Assembly: GCF_000208865.1 (NCBI RefSeq)
Contig: NC_018396.1
Location: forward strand, 4,830,514-4,894,513
Direction: 5' to 3'
DNA: 64,000 bases
Source of the DNA: Neospora caninum Liverpool
Taxonomy: Eukaryota > Apicomplexa > Conoidasida > Eucoccidiorida > Sarcocystidae
Shown: positions 23,260 to 37,600 of the stretch, piece after piece
How positions within the stretch are numbered: the stretch's first letter is position 1
How the letters are laid out: every line of letters starts with the position of its first letter
Made by a program: the position numbers and the translations under genes
The notes under the pieces: generated by a model
Told to the model about the DNA's origin: nothing
The model's input: the letters and a program-made list of their open reading frames with translations, nothing else
The model's database searches: none

Positions 23260-25793
23260 TGGCGTTTCGAAATCCCCAGCGCTCCAGCGCGGCTATCCCT
23301 GCAATCGTCGTGCCCCCCGGAGATGTCACTTGATCCTTAAGTTCTGCAAAGTGTCGCCTGCCGAACTCGACACGGGCGAAGGCGGCGCTCCCTTCTACCA
23401 TGTCCATGGCCAGGTCCTGGGCGAGTTTCCGTGGCAAGCCGCTGGCGCAGAGACACCCCAAAAAACGACAACGACAGCGTGTGCCGAGTTGGATATCGGT
23501 TACAACTTCTCGACTGTGTGTTTCCCTAAGAATGACACACACACGCGAGCACGTGGCGCTGCCAGCAAGGACACCAGACAACGGACTCGACAGCTTTCTG
23601 TTGCGAAAAGGTTCAAGAAAACGTCTCCCGCGGTTTCTCAGGTTCTTACTTCTTCACACCCGCATCCGACAAGGCATCCAGAAAGGTGAAAATGAACGCT
23701 GGCCCTGATGATTCATGCACACACACCGACACACACACACAGTTCGTTTGCACGGAAGCATGCACAGTTTTGAGACGAGAACACGAGACAACTCGCACCC
23801 GACCATCGACCCTGACATATCTGTAGATACGGTATTCCGAGGGTCATGCGTGTGTGTCGATTCACGCATCCCCAAAACTTCCGTGAGGAGACGCCGATAC
23901 AGTGACGCCTATGTGGGCAGGACACGAGGACTGGATTGGACACGCACGCGCACAAACACGAAAAGTCTGCGTCACACACGCGTGGCACGCGTGAATGGAT
24001 CCCCTGTCATTTCCCGCGCCACACCAGAAGTCGACAGAGCAAACGTCTAGAAACACATCTATATAATGAACTAGAACTGCACACAAACCCAACTACAGAA
24101 CCACACAAACACAAAAACAGTTACACAGAGAGGCACAGATGCATCCACACATTTCTATATTACATTTACACACACAGTTGCAAACCGGCAGATGCCCAGA
24201 GGCACGCAGCACAGCGGCGCTGTTTGCCTTTGGCACTGTTCGCATCGGGATGAACATCTGTTCACTTGCTCACATCTCTATGCCGCAAAATCTCGACACG
24301 CGTCTGTCAACGGTTTTTACCTGAACCACTGATGGCGCCTGCGGCGGCGATGTGTTTCTCCTGGACTTTGTAGCAGCTGCCGACAGCACTCAGCAGCGAC
24401 TCGACAGTTGTGCGATCTTCGTCTGTACAGTCCTGTCCCATCGAGAAGACGCTGACGCCGTGTCTGATTTGCGAAGGCGTATTGGGCATCACTCGACAGA
24501 TTCGGCGATTCAGAGAATTCGGATCTAACGCCCGAGCGAGTGTTTCGATGTCGAGACCCACGCAGATTGAAATCAACAGGTGCTTGTCCTTGTCAACCAC
24601 CATGCGGATGTCGTGCAGGACCTGAACTGCGTCTTGCGGCTTCACGGAAATGACGATGATGTCCACGTCGGCCAGCTGTACGTACACACCAGAGGGGCGA
24701 GGACAGGCAGGGAACAACGGCAGTCTTGCGGAAACGATGGAACAGGGAAGAAAACGCTGCGGCATGCCAAAAATCCTTCCGTTTCCACTATGCAGATGAT
24801 GGCATTTCCCTACACATGCTCTACGAAATATACACCCACATAGAAACACTGTCTCCGTATCCCCATCTACATACATGTAAACGCCCTTATGCATGAAGTT
24901 CAATCGTGACTGTCTGTGCAAGTCCTCTGATAGATGACCCAGGTCATGGACCTAGGCTTTTGTCGATTTTCTCGGAGCGATATTTTTCGCGCGAGCTTTG
25001 TCGAATCGGTGACTATTCGCTCGGCTTGCGAAACTACCGGCATAGGGAGGGGAAGGAACTCTCATGTGCGTTCGTGGCACACCTACTCCGGCGATGCTTT
25101 GGAAGGATCGGTATCCGAGATCCTCGACGAGAGAGCGTTTCGTCTCGTTTCTCACAAACATGTACACCTGGTCCTTCTTCACTCTATCGGAGTCCACGAA
25201 ACCTTTAGCCAGCGCAAAGGCCATGACACCAGCGCCCACAAAGGCTAAACAAACCAAGAGAGAGACCAAAAACAGTGAAAGCCTACTGAGGAGATACCCG
25301 AGGCAAATACGTATTCCTACATAGAAACATGCACATGCAGATACACCCATGCATACAACAAACCTATATATATATATATATCTAAACGTATATGTATATG
25401 TGAGATGTGAGTGTGCTATATCGACATACATGTACACACACTCACACACACGCTATCAATGTACGTATATATGCATGTATACATATCTATATGCAGATAG
25501 GGCGAGTGCTTGAGACGGGGATATCGAGACCTGTCGATTCGAAGACAAGCACGCAGCTACGCTGAGTCACCTCTCTTCTGACCCCCAAGTTGGTGAGATG
25601 GACGACGCAACACAAAATTCACGCGTGCGTTTCATCCCCCCTCATCGCCCTCCCTAACTCCCGTCGCTCCATGTACGCGTGGCTGTCTCTTGCACTCTTG
25701 TGCAACGTCCAGAGCCCCTGTCAACGAAATCCCTTTGCACCCGCCTCTTGTACAACGTATGGACATACCGATTTTCTTGTGGAGCGCCTCCAT
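23260..25793 (-). CDS. P5CR: pyrroline-5-carboxylate reductase (last exon not assigned)
   Basis: Exons on the minus strand: 25769-25793 (MEALHKKI), 25087-25244, 24321-24675, 23650-23704 and 23260-23441, all phase-consistent. The enzyme reduces pyrroline-5-carboxylate to proline with NAD(P)H, the last step of proline synthesis. The exon 1/2 join creates [19 protein letters not shown], the N-terminal Rossmann motif GxGxMA. Exon 3 carries ISVKPQD and [17 protein letters not shown], both family hallmarks, and ends in AISGSG. The 55-nt exon 4 supplies [18 protein letters not shown], and exon 5 [12 protein letters not shown] and [20 protein letters not shown]. Exon 5 ends at a GTAAGG donor after GFRNA in phase 1. 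The short terminal exon, expected to contain the AVxAAxxRS helix, could not be identified downstream; if no splice occurs, the frame runs on to 23012 with an untypical tail. Confidence 0.9.
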
Positions 25794-28675
25794 CGTGTCT
25801 TTCGCAGCGAGGAACGAGCGCAGAAACAGGAGAGTCGGTCTCGAGACTCGAAAGTCCGAGTAATCCCGTCAGGGGTAGCTACGTGGAGAGAGCAGCCAGA
25901 TGTTGGCAGATGAGGCTCGAAGAGAGGGAAACAGCCACGTGGAGGAGAATGCAAACAAAAATGGCTAGCACGGGGCGAGACGCGGTCACACATCGACTTG
26001 TTTTTGGGTCACGGCTTTTGGCTCGTCTCTTCGTCCGGGTGTTAGGGAGTTTCAGTTTCAAAGAGAGAAATGAATTTAAGAAGCAACACAGAAACGGAGA
26101 GAAAGAAGAGCAGAGAAGGCTCCTTTAGAAAGAGAACCGGATGACAAAAGCTGGTCGAGTCGCGACCAGTGCACAAAAACAGCTCTGGGAGACGAGGCAC
26201 CTGCATGCACACACGGACGCTTTATGTGTGGAGAGGGGCGGAAACGCTCATTTCTTTTCTTCTTTCGCGTTGAGAGAGGGTTTTGAAAGAGGGTTTTTAT
26301 ATAGGGGGTCTCGACTGCGCAGGAAAGAAAGGGAAGAACGAGTGTGTTGGACTCGTGTTTTCTGGAGCTGCGAAAAGCGCGCGAGACAGCGACACGCGCG
26401 CGTTAAGCGGCCAGCCGAGAAGGCGTCGTTTAAAAAGAGCACTAAAAAACGGGAAATTTCTTACTTCTGCGGGTTCCAACGGGGAACACGGGAAGAAAGG
26501 CATTCGTATGGAAAGAACGGATTTTTGGAAAGCCTCGGGATATCGACCTACGCCGAACAGCGGTGCTCTCAGCCTTCACAAAATGACACACGCAAAAAAG
26601 TTGGACGGCGGGTTTTCACTTCTCAGAGCCAATAACGAAGGGAGGAGGTTGTTTTCTTTCCTGACTCGAAGAAAAGGATCGCAGAAAGTCAACTCCGGGA
26701 TTTTTGGTAAGCCGAAAACGGTCGCCTTGACAAGCCGGAGAGTAGTTTTGTACTGAGCACCTACACCGGAACTTGACGAGTTTAGGATGTTTTTCCGAGT
26801 TGGTAAGAAAAGCATTTCATTCCGTCCTTCTTTGACGACCCGTAGAACAATAGGAAACTCGAGGGAAAGGTGCGTTTGTGCGCGTTCCCTTCGAGATGAC
26901 CGACCCGACACAACACCCTGCTCTAAGGGCACTTTCCAGGTGAGGAACGAATCCACTCCCTCGTCATCGGATGCCGCACATCGAGACGAACGAGAAGAAG
27001 TCGAGATCGACTTTCCTCGAGTTTCCTCTGGTGGTTGTCAACCGATCACGGCAAGAGATTCTGCAGTGGGCCGCATGCCTGAGCAGGGTGTGCGTTTGCA
27101 CCGAACTTTCAGAAGTTAGACTTCTCGTCTCCCGTTCCTTCTCGCTCGTTTTGACAAACACTCGACCCCCGGGCCACATTTTGTCGACGAGGGCTCGCCT
27201 CCGCCTTTTGACAAGCAAAACAGAGAGCGTCCGTGTTTCGTGAAGAACGCAATCGGGACTAAAGTTTCCAGTGCGGCTTTTGACACCTTTCCGCACTCTA
27301 GCATCAGAGCTCCCGAACGCACATCCGTGTCACGTGAGATCGGTAAGAAGCTAGGAACAGAGCCGCCGAACCGTTTGCAGTGGAAAAGGTTCGACTTCCG
27401 GCCCCGCGAGGAAACCGCCAGAAGGTCTTCTTAAGCTTTATCGTGGTGTTCCGGCGACGAGAAACTGCGGAAAGCAACAGCGAGAAGGCGACTCTACGGG
27501 CTTCGCCGTGAAGCCTTCTCTTGGTGAACGCCTCCCTTTTTACAACGAGTTTCCCGAGATCGCCTGCCGCGCAAAGAGCAGAGACGCGTGTTCCAGAGAG
27601 TCTCTTCGCGATGGGAATCGGACACCCTCGCACCACGAGGGAGAAAAACGTTTCCCTTTTTTTTTCGAACGTGGCTTCTCCGGAGGATCCTCCTCGTTCT
27701 TCGCCTCGAACCCAACACGTGAACGCATGTCTGGTCCTCGTTCGATTCTTTCCGCTTTTTGCGGCGGCGGGGTAAACGCAGCCGAAACGCTGCCGAATAC
27801 TGAGAGGAAACAGCGGAGGTTCCTCAGGTTTTGAAGTGTCTCATCAGCGAAGGTCTCAAAACAGTGGCAAAGAGAGAAGACTCGCGCCGGGACAGATATC
27901 CCTCAAAGCGATGTAAACGAATTTTTGCGTACAAAGTTACACGTAGACAAGTTCACACTTTCCCTGCATAGACCGTTGTCACGTCGACGAAAAGAAAATG
28001 GATCTGCTTAGCTTGGTCTTTACCTTTTTCTACTAAAAAACCACCTACACAGCCCGGAGTCAAGATTGGCGTCGATCAGGGAAGACGAAAAGGCACACAT
28101 GCGCGACAGGCGTCTTGCATTTTCCAGAATCCCAAAGTTTGCGTGGCAAAAAGCATTGACACGACGTTTTCCCGAACCCAGAATTCAGCAGGGGCTAGGG
28201 ATAAAGGCATCTATACGCGTCGCGGAAAACCACGAAAAACCACACGCAGTTCGTGATTGGACTTCCCCCCCCAAGCACAGTCTTGCCACTCCGAGAAAGG
28301 AAAGGAAGACAAAGGAACCCGCGACAAACAAAAGAGAATCCGCGCGAAGACGTTCTGGTCTTTTGCTGTGTGTCACTCAACGAGAGAGACCCCTCAGATC
28401 GCAGAGAGATCCAGATTTGTTCGCATGCAGATCAGGATACGCGTACACCTATACATGCATGTAGACGTAGAGAACGTTTTTCACTAAAACCACCAGTAAG
28501 ACGGAGATCTGGGCAAAAGCAAGATGCATGTGACCCAGGAGAGAGGCATCTTCCCATGCCGAGTGCTTGTACAACTATGCATAGGCATATATACATGTAT
28601 ATCGACATATATACATGCACCAAGATATCTATATTTTTGATATGGGAGAGTCGGAATACGTTGTTTACAGGGGAC
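25794..28675. other. intergenic region, RPA1 to P5CR
   Basis: 2.9 kb between the stop of RPA1 and the start of P5CR, both minus strand. GC-rich, with many overlapping open frames in 26100-27850 on both strands, none with a recognisable motif. Probably the P5CR promoter and long 5' leader plus the RPA1 3' UTR. Confidence 0.5.
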
Positions 28676-29764
28676 TCAGGGGAAAGGAATGTTCAGATGG
28701 TGAAAAGCAGTTCGGACGAAATCGAGACGATGTTGCGTCTGTTCTCCCACGCGCCGAAACAGAGGCGCAGCCGCGACGACTCTCTGTTTAATCGACACTT
28801 CGTCCATCCACGAGTCGTACTTGGAACAGATGCGGAAGATCCACTCCTACAGAAACAGCCAAGGAAACGAGCACAGCTTGCGAAAAAACGTCTCTCCCTC
28901 AATGCGCCTCGCACGCGCAGACTTGCCCATATGTCGCGTTGCAGGCAAATCAAAAGAGACTGCCCAGTCTTGAAGCGCGACGCGTGAACAAGGCTCTGCA
29001 CTTCAACGCCCCCCTCGTTTTTCCGTCTCCGATACCGTCCCTCAAATCCACCGCAACGTGAAGGCACATTCCCCTTATGCTTACACACACATACACAGTT
29101 ATAGACACACAAATTCACACCTACATACATACATATGTGTATATAGGTATATGCGTATATAGGTATATATGTATATAGGTATATATGCATATATACACAC
29201 ATGTATATATACACACATGTATAGATACACACATGTATAGATACACACATGCATATATATATATATATATATATATGCGTATATGTATATGATTGGTGGA
29301 TATGTGCTCGATACCTCTAGATTTGCGTCGGCGAAAATGTCTTGAAAGGAACGTCCCTGTTCATCGAGCGCTCTGTGTTCGGCGAGAAGAAGAACCGTTT
29401 CCGCCTTCGTGTTCCCCATGAATTCTTCAGCTTTCTCGCCCATGCAGCTGCACCGAAGCGAACCCGTTAAATCCATCAGCGACATGTTCAGCATGTACGT
29501 GTGGTTCGGCTGCTCGCATTGCTTTCGACAACTTGGACACTGCCAGCAACCCGTCACCTCCTCGCTCATCTTCTTCCGACAGTCGGGGCACGCCCTGAAA
29601 ACACAGCGGGTCCACCGTCTCACACCTGCTCATATACACATGTATATCTCCATCTGCATACATATATATGTACATACATACATACATACATATATGTACA
29701 TATGTGCATATAGACACAGACATATAGATACAGACACAGACATATAGATACATACATACATACA

Positions 29765-29797
<33 letters not shown>

Positions 29798-31574
29798 GTA
29801 CATATATGCATATAGACACAGACATATAGATACAGACACAGATATATAGATACAGACATATACATATAGATACATATATATACATATAGATACATACATA
29901 TATACATATACATACAGACATATAAATACAGACATATAAATACAGACATATACATACAGACATATACATATATATATACATATACACATATTTTCCCAGG
30001 CAAGCACGTAGGTATATGTAGACAGGAATTCAAATGCAGGCTGCTTGCTTTTGAAAAGGTAAGGCAACCAGGTGGAAGTCCAAAGGACTGCATCTGTTTT
30101 CAGAGGCATGGAAACGAGAAGACTCTTCCACAGAGCATTCCACAGAGGACAAGCAGCAGATGCTTTCCCCGGCGACTTCTTACGGCCAGGAAAAACGGTC
30201 GTCTCCAATGCGCTCTAGGAGGGCGCAGGAAGTCGCGTAGACGCCTTTGTCAGAGACTGCGGGGGAAAGCGCCAACGAAGAAGCAAAGGAAATCTTTTGT
30301 TCTTTCTCAGCATTCTCATTACTCGACTCCATTTTTCTCTCGAGCCGGCGTTTCTTATCTACCCATACGCAACATCTGTGAGTAGACAAAGATGCACACC
30401 TGTGTGTGACAGGCACCGGTGCACACGTGTCTACAAATGCGTGTACATACACTTGACTTCGTAGTCGAATATCACACACGCAGATCCATATCTATCTATC
30501 TCTCTCTCTATATATATATATGATATTTAATTATTTATATGCATTTATATCTATATACAAGAGTACAATCACGCGCACGGTCAGATGGGCCAGTCCGTGG
30601 GAGTCGCTGTTAAGTGCATGCATGGATTTCAAGGAGACGGTTGGAGAGCAGACTTACGGACGGAAGCTTCAGCCTGAGCCGCTTCTTGTGCAACTTGTTC
30701 AAGAGATTTTAGGATTTCTTTGCGACCGACGCCCAAGCCCCCACCGCCTGAAATGGAGGCGAAACTCCCACGCTGACTTCCTTCCTGGACGGGGAGACGG
30801 AAAAGGCACACATCCGACAGGGAGAGACAATGTTTCGCGAGACGTTCCTGACAAAACGTCCGCCACGCACCTTCCCCATACTCACAGAGAACGGACACAG
30901 ACGCACCGGTCCTTCGCACACACTTTGTCTCTGCAAAAAACGTGTCTAGGCGCTAGATGGAACGGAAAGGCGCCGCACTCTTTTCTCAATTTTCAAAGCC
31001 CTTTCTCAACCTACAGCCTGCATCTAAAGGCACCTGTATCCCTCCAGATATATGCTTTTCTGTCTCTCCCGCGATCGAGCTATCTATCACGATCTTTGTC
31101 TGTCTAGGTATCTAATTTATATACACCTATATACATATACATATATGTCTTTATATATGTCTTTATATATGTCTTTATATACGTCTGTATATATGTATGT
31201 ATCACTATCTTTGCCGATCGCTCTATCTACAGATATCGCTCTCTAGCACGATCTCAAAACCGCCCTACATAAAAGGCGGTAAATATGCGAGTGTTCTTTC
31301 GAAAAGAAAACCTACGCGGTTCCACCAGTCTTGGAGCTCGGCGGATCGGTTGCCGTCTGGGAAGAGTTCAATGCGCGTGTTGCCCTGCGAGTCCAGTTTC
31401 TTTCCATTCCAGTCTCCGACCTTCACAGCTGAAAGAAAGAAAAAGAGGACGTCGTAGGCGTGCTTAAGAACCCAAATACACACCCTTGGAGAGATGAAGC
31501 ACACGATGTACAGGACTAGAAGAGGGACAATCGGGAAACCAAAGACAAGGTAAAAGAGAAAAAAATCCCTGGGG

Positions 31575-31605
<31 letters not shown>

Positions 31606-34600
31606 GAAGATGATCCCTCCCCCTTTGGCGGCAACTGAAGAAAAGAGGCCGGAAAGGGACCCGACACAAAAGGCAGTTTTATAGGGCGAGAAACATCCTT
31701 CTCTTTACAAAAACATATATAGAGCAATGCGTGCAGCGGCAGAGTTTTAGCAGGATCCTTGAAAACATGTGAACACATCAACACCAAAAAAACCAACGAC
31801 ACGCATCTATCGGTCTCTCTATATATGCATATATATATACATACATACACATATTATGCATATGCATATTAACAAATAGACTTACATAAATGAATACCGG
31901 CGCCGAACGGAAATCAGGCAAGCGCCTACAGGGTATCTCCTCATTGGTTTGTGGGACAGGTGTTTTCCAAGAAATGCGGTTGACACAAGCGTTCAACTAC
32001 ACACTCCCTGGCCCTGAAAAAGCCTTCGAGAGCGGAGACTCGAATTCTTGTCTCTTGCTCTCTGCATAACTTTCTTTCTCTTTCCGTCCGAATGCATGCA
32101 TTACTATCCATCTCCGAATATACAGATATATATATATATATATATATATTATCTAAAGATATCTGTGTCCATTTGAACAAACATAGACGTAACTGGAGCT
32201 ATTTCTTGATGGTCTGGGGTACATGCAGGAAGAGAGCCCTGGACGTACATTTGAAGAGAACGATTGGTTTTTGACTGAGTTGGTCCTCTGGAATCGTTTC
32301 TGTTTTGTCTCCCCAGAGCGTGAGGGCGAGAGAGCGGCCGCCTTCGTCGACAAGAAAGACATCTCGCTTCGGTTTCTGCTGGCCTGTGGACTGAGCGGCA
32401 GAAACACAAAAAACAGAGGAACCAAAACGAGTGAGCACGCAGATCCAACACACACACGCACACGCGGACACAGCTAAATCTCTTCCTCTCGCCAAATATA
32501 CGTACTTAAACCGACACAAATAAACACATATACATATATATATATATATATTTATCTGTATGTGTTTTTTTTATGTGTATAGAACATCCGGAGCGTTGCC
32601 AGGAGATGGGAGAGCGCTCCGTATTCTTCGCTGCCACGTTTTGAGAAATGCGGGGCTGAGACGTACCTTGATGGTAATCGATTGAATAGGCCGATAGTCG
32701 TGGACGATCGCAATCAGACTGACTGTCGAGTTCACCTCCTTCTCCTCGATTCCGCGAATGTCCACCAAGTCTGCCCTGAGAAAACGCAAAAACAGAGAGT
32801 GCGTCCGGCCCTCCACACCCGCCTTAACACGAAAATATATCTAAATGCATAAATCTACATAAATGTGAAATCTATACATGTGCGTATAAGCAAGGTTAGA
32901 AAGTTGGGGATCTGTAGCTTTACACGTTCGCACGCGCGATGAGGGAGATCATTCACAGGTAGACCTTTGTCTCTTTATAGCTTTGAAGCTTCCAGGGGTT
33001 TGCCAGCACCGAGACTATAAAACGGGGCAAAAGAGTTGAAAATACGACGCGGAAGGCCAATACCTGGAGATGGAAGGGATGTCCGCGCCTGGTTCCGCCT
33101 CGACAATCGAAGATTTTTCGTCAAACGTGAGCTCGTAGTCGTGGCGTGTATGATTGAAACGAGGGTTCTTCGGCTTTACTAATCCTCCACGAAAATAGTA
33201 AACCTGAGCAAACGCATGCACATCCAGAGAAGCGAGACGAGACACAATCGGCACAGAGTTCCACACCGAGACGTCCGCAAAGATGATTTTTCTATAAGAG
33301 CGTGCAAACAGGGGCAACGACTGGACAGCAGATTTGCGCCGGAGACTCCTGCCAGATAAAACAGGCAAACACCCCGAGCCCAACCAAATAAACAAAGCAT
33401 GCGCATGTAAGTATCTCTCTCTAAGTATATATAGATATATAGATATAGATAGGTCGATATCGGTTTATACATATATATATAGATATATATATTTACATTC
33501 CCAGACAAAAATAGGCAGATGGTGACATATACAGACAGGGAGAGGCAGATATGAGTAGAAGCGTTGCTGTTGTGGATAGAGAGGATCATTTTCAAATGGG
33601 TGACGACAAGCGAGAAGAAAAACGCGACGCGCTTGAGGCCGCGGGACACTTGAGGAATGGCCGTTTTGTTTACCTTTCCCTCTTGAAGGACATTGTACCA
33701 TTTGTCGACTGCGGAGTTGAAAAAAGTCGCTCGAATTTCGCCCTGCATGCGCCACGGCAGAGCCACCCAAGGTGGTGAGAAAAAGAAAAACACTCTCTCG
33801 CGTCTCGGCACGCGATTCGCCTGGAAACGAGAATGATAGAGACGGGGATGCAATCGATCTGGTTTTCCGAGGCAATACGCAACTTTTTCGCGCTTTTCCT
33901 CCTTTCATAACAGGGGTGATGGAGGACACGCTCGTCTTCCTTTTCGTTTCCTGTCTGCCTCTCTCCCTCCAGTGCTTCATCTTTCCCTCTCCACGTTCCT
34001 CCAGTTTTGCGTTGCGCTGCCTGGGTGCGCTGTCTGGGTACTCGCACAACTTTGTGTAGCGCCGGCTCAGCTTCCAGAGAAATCTCATTTTTGTCTGTCG
34101 CATGCAGCGTCAGGTTCGGTGGATATGTCTGGTGTGGCACATCACAGGTGCCCCACGAGAGAACGGCAATAGCGGAAGGAGAAGAGAGACAAGGAAAAGA
34201 AAAAGGACAAGACGTCAGCGTCTCACGTCTTTGTCTTTCAACTCGACATTGAAGAGCTGTCCAGGCCCGCGGGCGCCGTTGTATTTTCGAATGTCTCCCC
34301 TAGACGGAAAAAGAAACGGAAGAAAAGCGGAAAACCGTCGCTCGGGGGAGAGATTCACCAACTCAACACACGGAAAAGACTGGAGAGAATTCCTGATACT
34401 CCCCTCAATCCGGGAGACGAAGAGCGAAAAAGAGAACAAGGGAGAGACAAGAGAGAGAGAGAGAGAGAGAAGAGAGAGAGACAAGAGAGAGAGACAAGAG
34501 AGAGACAAGAGAGAGGAGAGAGACCGAGAAAGAGACCGCGAAAGAGACCGAGAAAGAGAGAAAGAGGAAACACGGGAGCCAGAGAGAGGGACACTGTTCG

Positions 34601-37600
34601 CGTCCCTGTCTCTCAGGGTCTTGCGGCGCCTTACTTGACATCGACGCGAGCCCTAATCGTCCATTTGGCGACATAGGCCGTTAAATCTTTGAGAGGAATG
34701 AAACTTTCTGCCCCCATCGGCCGCAGCCCGAGGTGGCCTTGTTGCGGCTGCCCGAGGACTGGATAGGGTGTACCTACACCGCAAAGAGGACACGAATCAC
34801 CAAAGGGTCGCGGACTAGCCACGCGCCTTCTCGAGTTTCGAAGGCTCTTCCCCTCCCTCGCGTCCCTGCGCATGCTGGCCGCTGCCTTCTTTGCTATGGC
34901 AGCCGTCTCGCGCTTTCCCTACGTTCTCAAAAAGCACTCGTTCCCGTCGTCTCTCTGTTTCTCTCTCTGTTTCCCTCCTCTCCTGTTTTTCGCCCTCTCC
35001 AGATGAAGTCATAGGGCGCGTCCCCCCCTTGTCTCTCGCTCGCGCTCTTCTCTCACTTCGGTGACTCGCCGCACTCTGGTGTCTCTGCGGCCCTGCCTGA
35101 TTGTCTCCGCCGTGGGGGTGCTGTCCATACACCTGGCGGCCAGGAAGGCCTCCTGCGGGCTGCAGTTGTTTCTCGGGGGCTCTCGGATCCTGTCCACTTG
35201 CGAGGTTCCGCGAATCTCTGAGAGCTCCAGTAGCTGCCTCGGATTCACCCGCCGGCTGCGGAAACGGAGTCTCTGCCGATATACAGCCGTCTCGAGAAAC
35301 AGGAGGATGCGGCTGCGGATGAGAAGGCTGATGAGGAGGCTGATGCGCAGGCGGTTGATGCGAAGAGGGAGGAGGCGCTCCTCCTTCTGGGAGAGAAGGA
35401 AACACCACCTGAAGAGAGGAAACGAGACGCGAGAAGAGCACTGCAAGATGTCTCCAGAGCCGAAAGACATCTTTTGAAAGTGTCGGAGTCGTCTGTTCCC
35501 ACATGCGGTGTATCCCCTCCTGGGAACAGAGGCGAAGCGAGGTCTCCGGGAGGCACACGGGGACACAGCGATCTGTGCAAAGAACAAGCGACGTCCAAAG
35601 ACAGAGCAAACTCTGGCAAAAGAAACAGAAACCGGAGTGAAGGGAGACGGAAGCTGCCGAACAAGATGGAAAGAGAGAAGACAGAGAGAAAGAGGACGGC
35701 GAGAAAAGACGAAACAGCAAAAGGCAGAAACAGGTGTCCCGGAAACAGAGAGAAGGCGAGTGCGGAGAAGCGCGATCGCCTGAGACGTTGCGCAAGGCGA
35801 CTGTGTGTAGGGAAACCTCGCATCGCCACTTTAGCCGAAATTTGAAAACGCCGAGAAGGCCACGCAGCCTCGCGTCTCAAGATCCCGCACGGAGGAACGC
35901 ACCTCCGGTCGCCTTTGCGTTTGCAGTCGCTCCGCAACTGCCTGGAAGTTGTGGGAAATGACTTGGAAGGCCCGAGCGAGAATGATGTGCTTTCCTCTGA
36001 AAAACAAATCGAAAAAATCAGTGGTCCAGAAAGGGGGGGCAGAAATTCAGCACGAAAACAAACACGATCATCGCACGCCTCACACGAGACATGTCTACGG
36101 AGATTGCGTCTGTCTGTACACTGAAGCAGAAGACAGAGACAGAAAGAGACATGGAAGGGGACATCCAGATGCAATGCATATCCTCAGTCTTCGGCATCGA
36201 CGTATATTACATAAAAAAGATTGTGTCAGATGAGAGAGAGGAGATAACCAGAGACACAGGAATTGCTGAAACGCTGAACCTTGCATCTGGGAGCACAAAC
36301 ATGTATAAAAATGTATATTAAGTTTATAGGTGTCGGTTTGAGATACATACATATAACTTTATATACATGAAACTATGGGCTTGTTGATATTATCTATATA
36401 TTTGTATATATGTATATTTAGGGGCCAATGCGTTGGACAGTGGTGGGAAAAGATGTGTTGCGGAACTGACCGGGGTGTTCTGGTGATGCTGATATTTCCC
36501 AGACGAATCACGCAGCCGGAAAGGGCGAGAGCGGCAGCGTTAAGGCCCTCTTCAGTCGGCGGCTCCGAAGCGCCTGGCGGGAGAGGTGGAAGCTGCGTGG
36601 AGGCGATCCGACACCAACTGACCCCGTCCGAAACGGTTATGCTGAAAAGGACAAGCAAATCAGGAAACGTCGTTCACACGCATGCACATATATGCATATA
36701 TATATATATATATACATATATACAAGTATATGTCTTGAACAGGTGTCGAAGGCACGTACGTACGAATATATACATACACATATATCCATATATATACACA
36801 CATATATGCATATGTATATATATATATATATATATATGTACATGTATGTAGATGGGCATTGTGCACATTGGGTATGTGCAGATCTCCAGTTTTCGTTTTG
36901 GCATGGTGGGTTTTGAACTCGTGTTTTCCAGGTCTGCCGTATGTCTCACATGGTTTTGTTTTTTGCGTGGAGAGCGGCGAGGCAGAGGAGACAAGGCTCG
37001 ACAGGATCCACGAGTTGCAGCAGCTCCTGCGCAGAAGGACAGACGCCGCCCTTCTGTCGTTGGAGACCGAAGGCCTTGTCAGCAAACTTCACGAGGAACG
37101 CGAAGGAGACTTGCGGAGGGAAGTCTGGGGGCGGGGTTTCTGAAAAAGACGAGTCGGCATCGTGACCGGATGGACGATCGGACGCAAACGAAGGCGGATA
37201 AGGCTGTTGATAAGACGAAGACGGAGGCTGATTGTACGAGGAAGGAGGTGCGTTGTAAGAGGAGGAAGGTTGTGGATTGTAAGAGGACGAATGTTGTGGA
37301 TTGTAAGAGGACGAATGTTGTGGATTGTAAGAGGAGGAAGGTTGTGGATTGTACGAGGAGGAAGGTTGTGGATTGTACGAGGAGGAAGGTTGTGGATTGT
37401 ACGAGGAGGAAGGTTGTGGATTGTAAGAGGACGAAGGTTGTGGATTGTAAGAGGACGAAGGTTGTGGATTGTAAGAGGACGAAGGTTGTGGATTGTAAGA
37501 GGACGAAGGTTGTGGATTGTAAGAGGACGAAGGTTGTGGATTGTAAGAGGAAGGACGAGAAGCGTAGGAAACTGCGTTTTGGTTGTACGAAGAAGAGAAA

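Noticed and set aside
26141..27834. Several 100-165-codon plus frames
   Set aside because: Mutually overlapping, basic, no motifs, and located in the P5CR upstream region.
29427..30208. Long minus-strand frames rich in Tyr, Met, Cys and Val
   Set aside because: They translate the ATAC/ATAG microsatellite in an RPA1 intron.
34815..36174. Minus frames of 309-326 codons across RPA1 exons 3-4
   Set aside because: They read through introns; only 35057-35408 and 35903-35996 fit the phase-consistent RPA1 model.
37265..37553. CRISPR-like array of 24-bp units
   Set aside because: Units are contiguous without spacers and encode a protein repeat in a eukaryotic gene.
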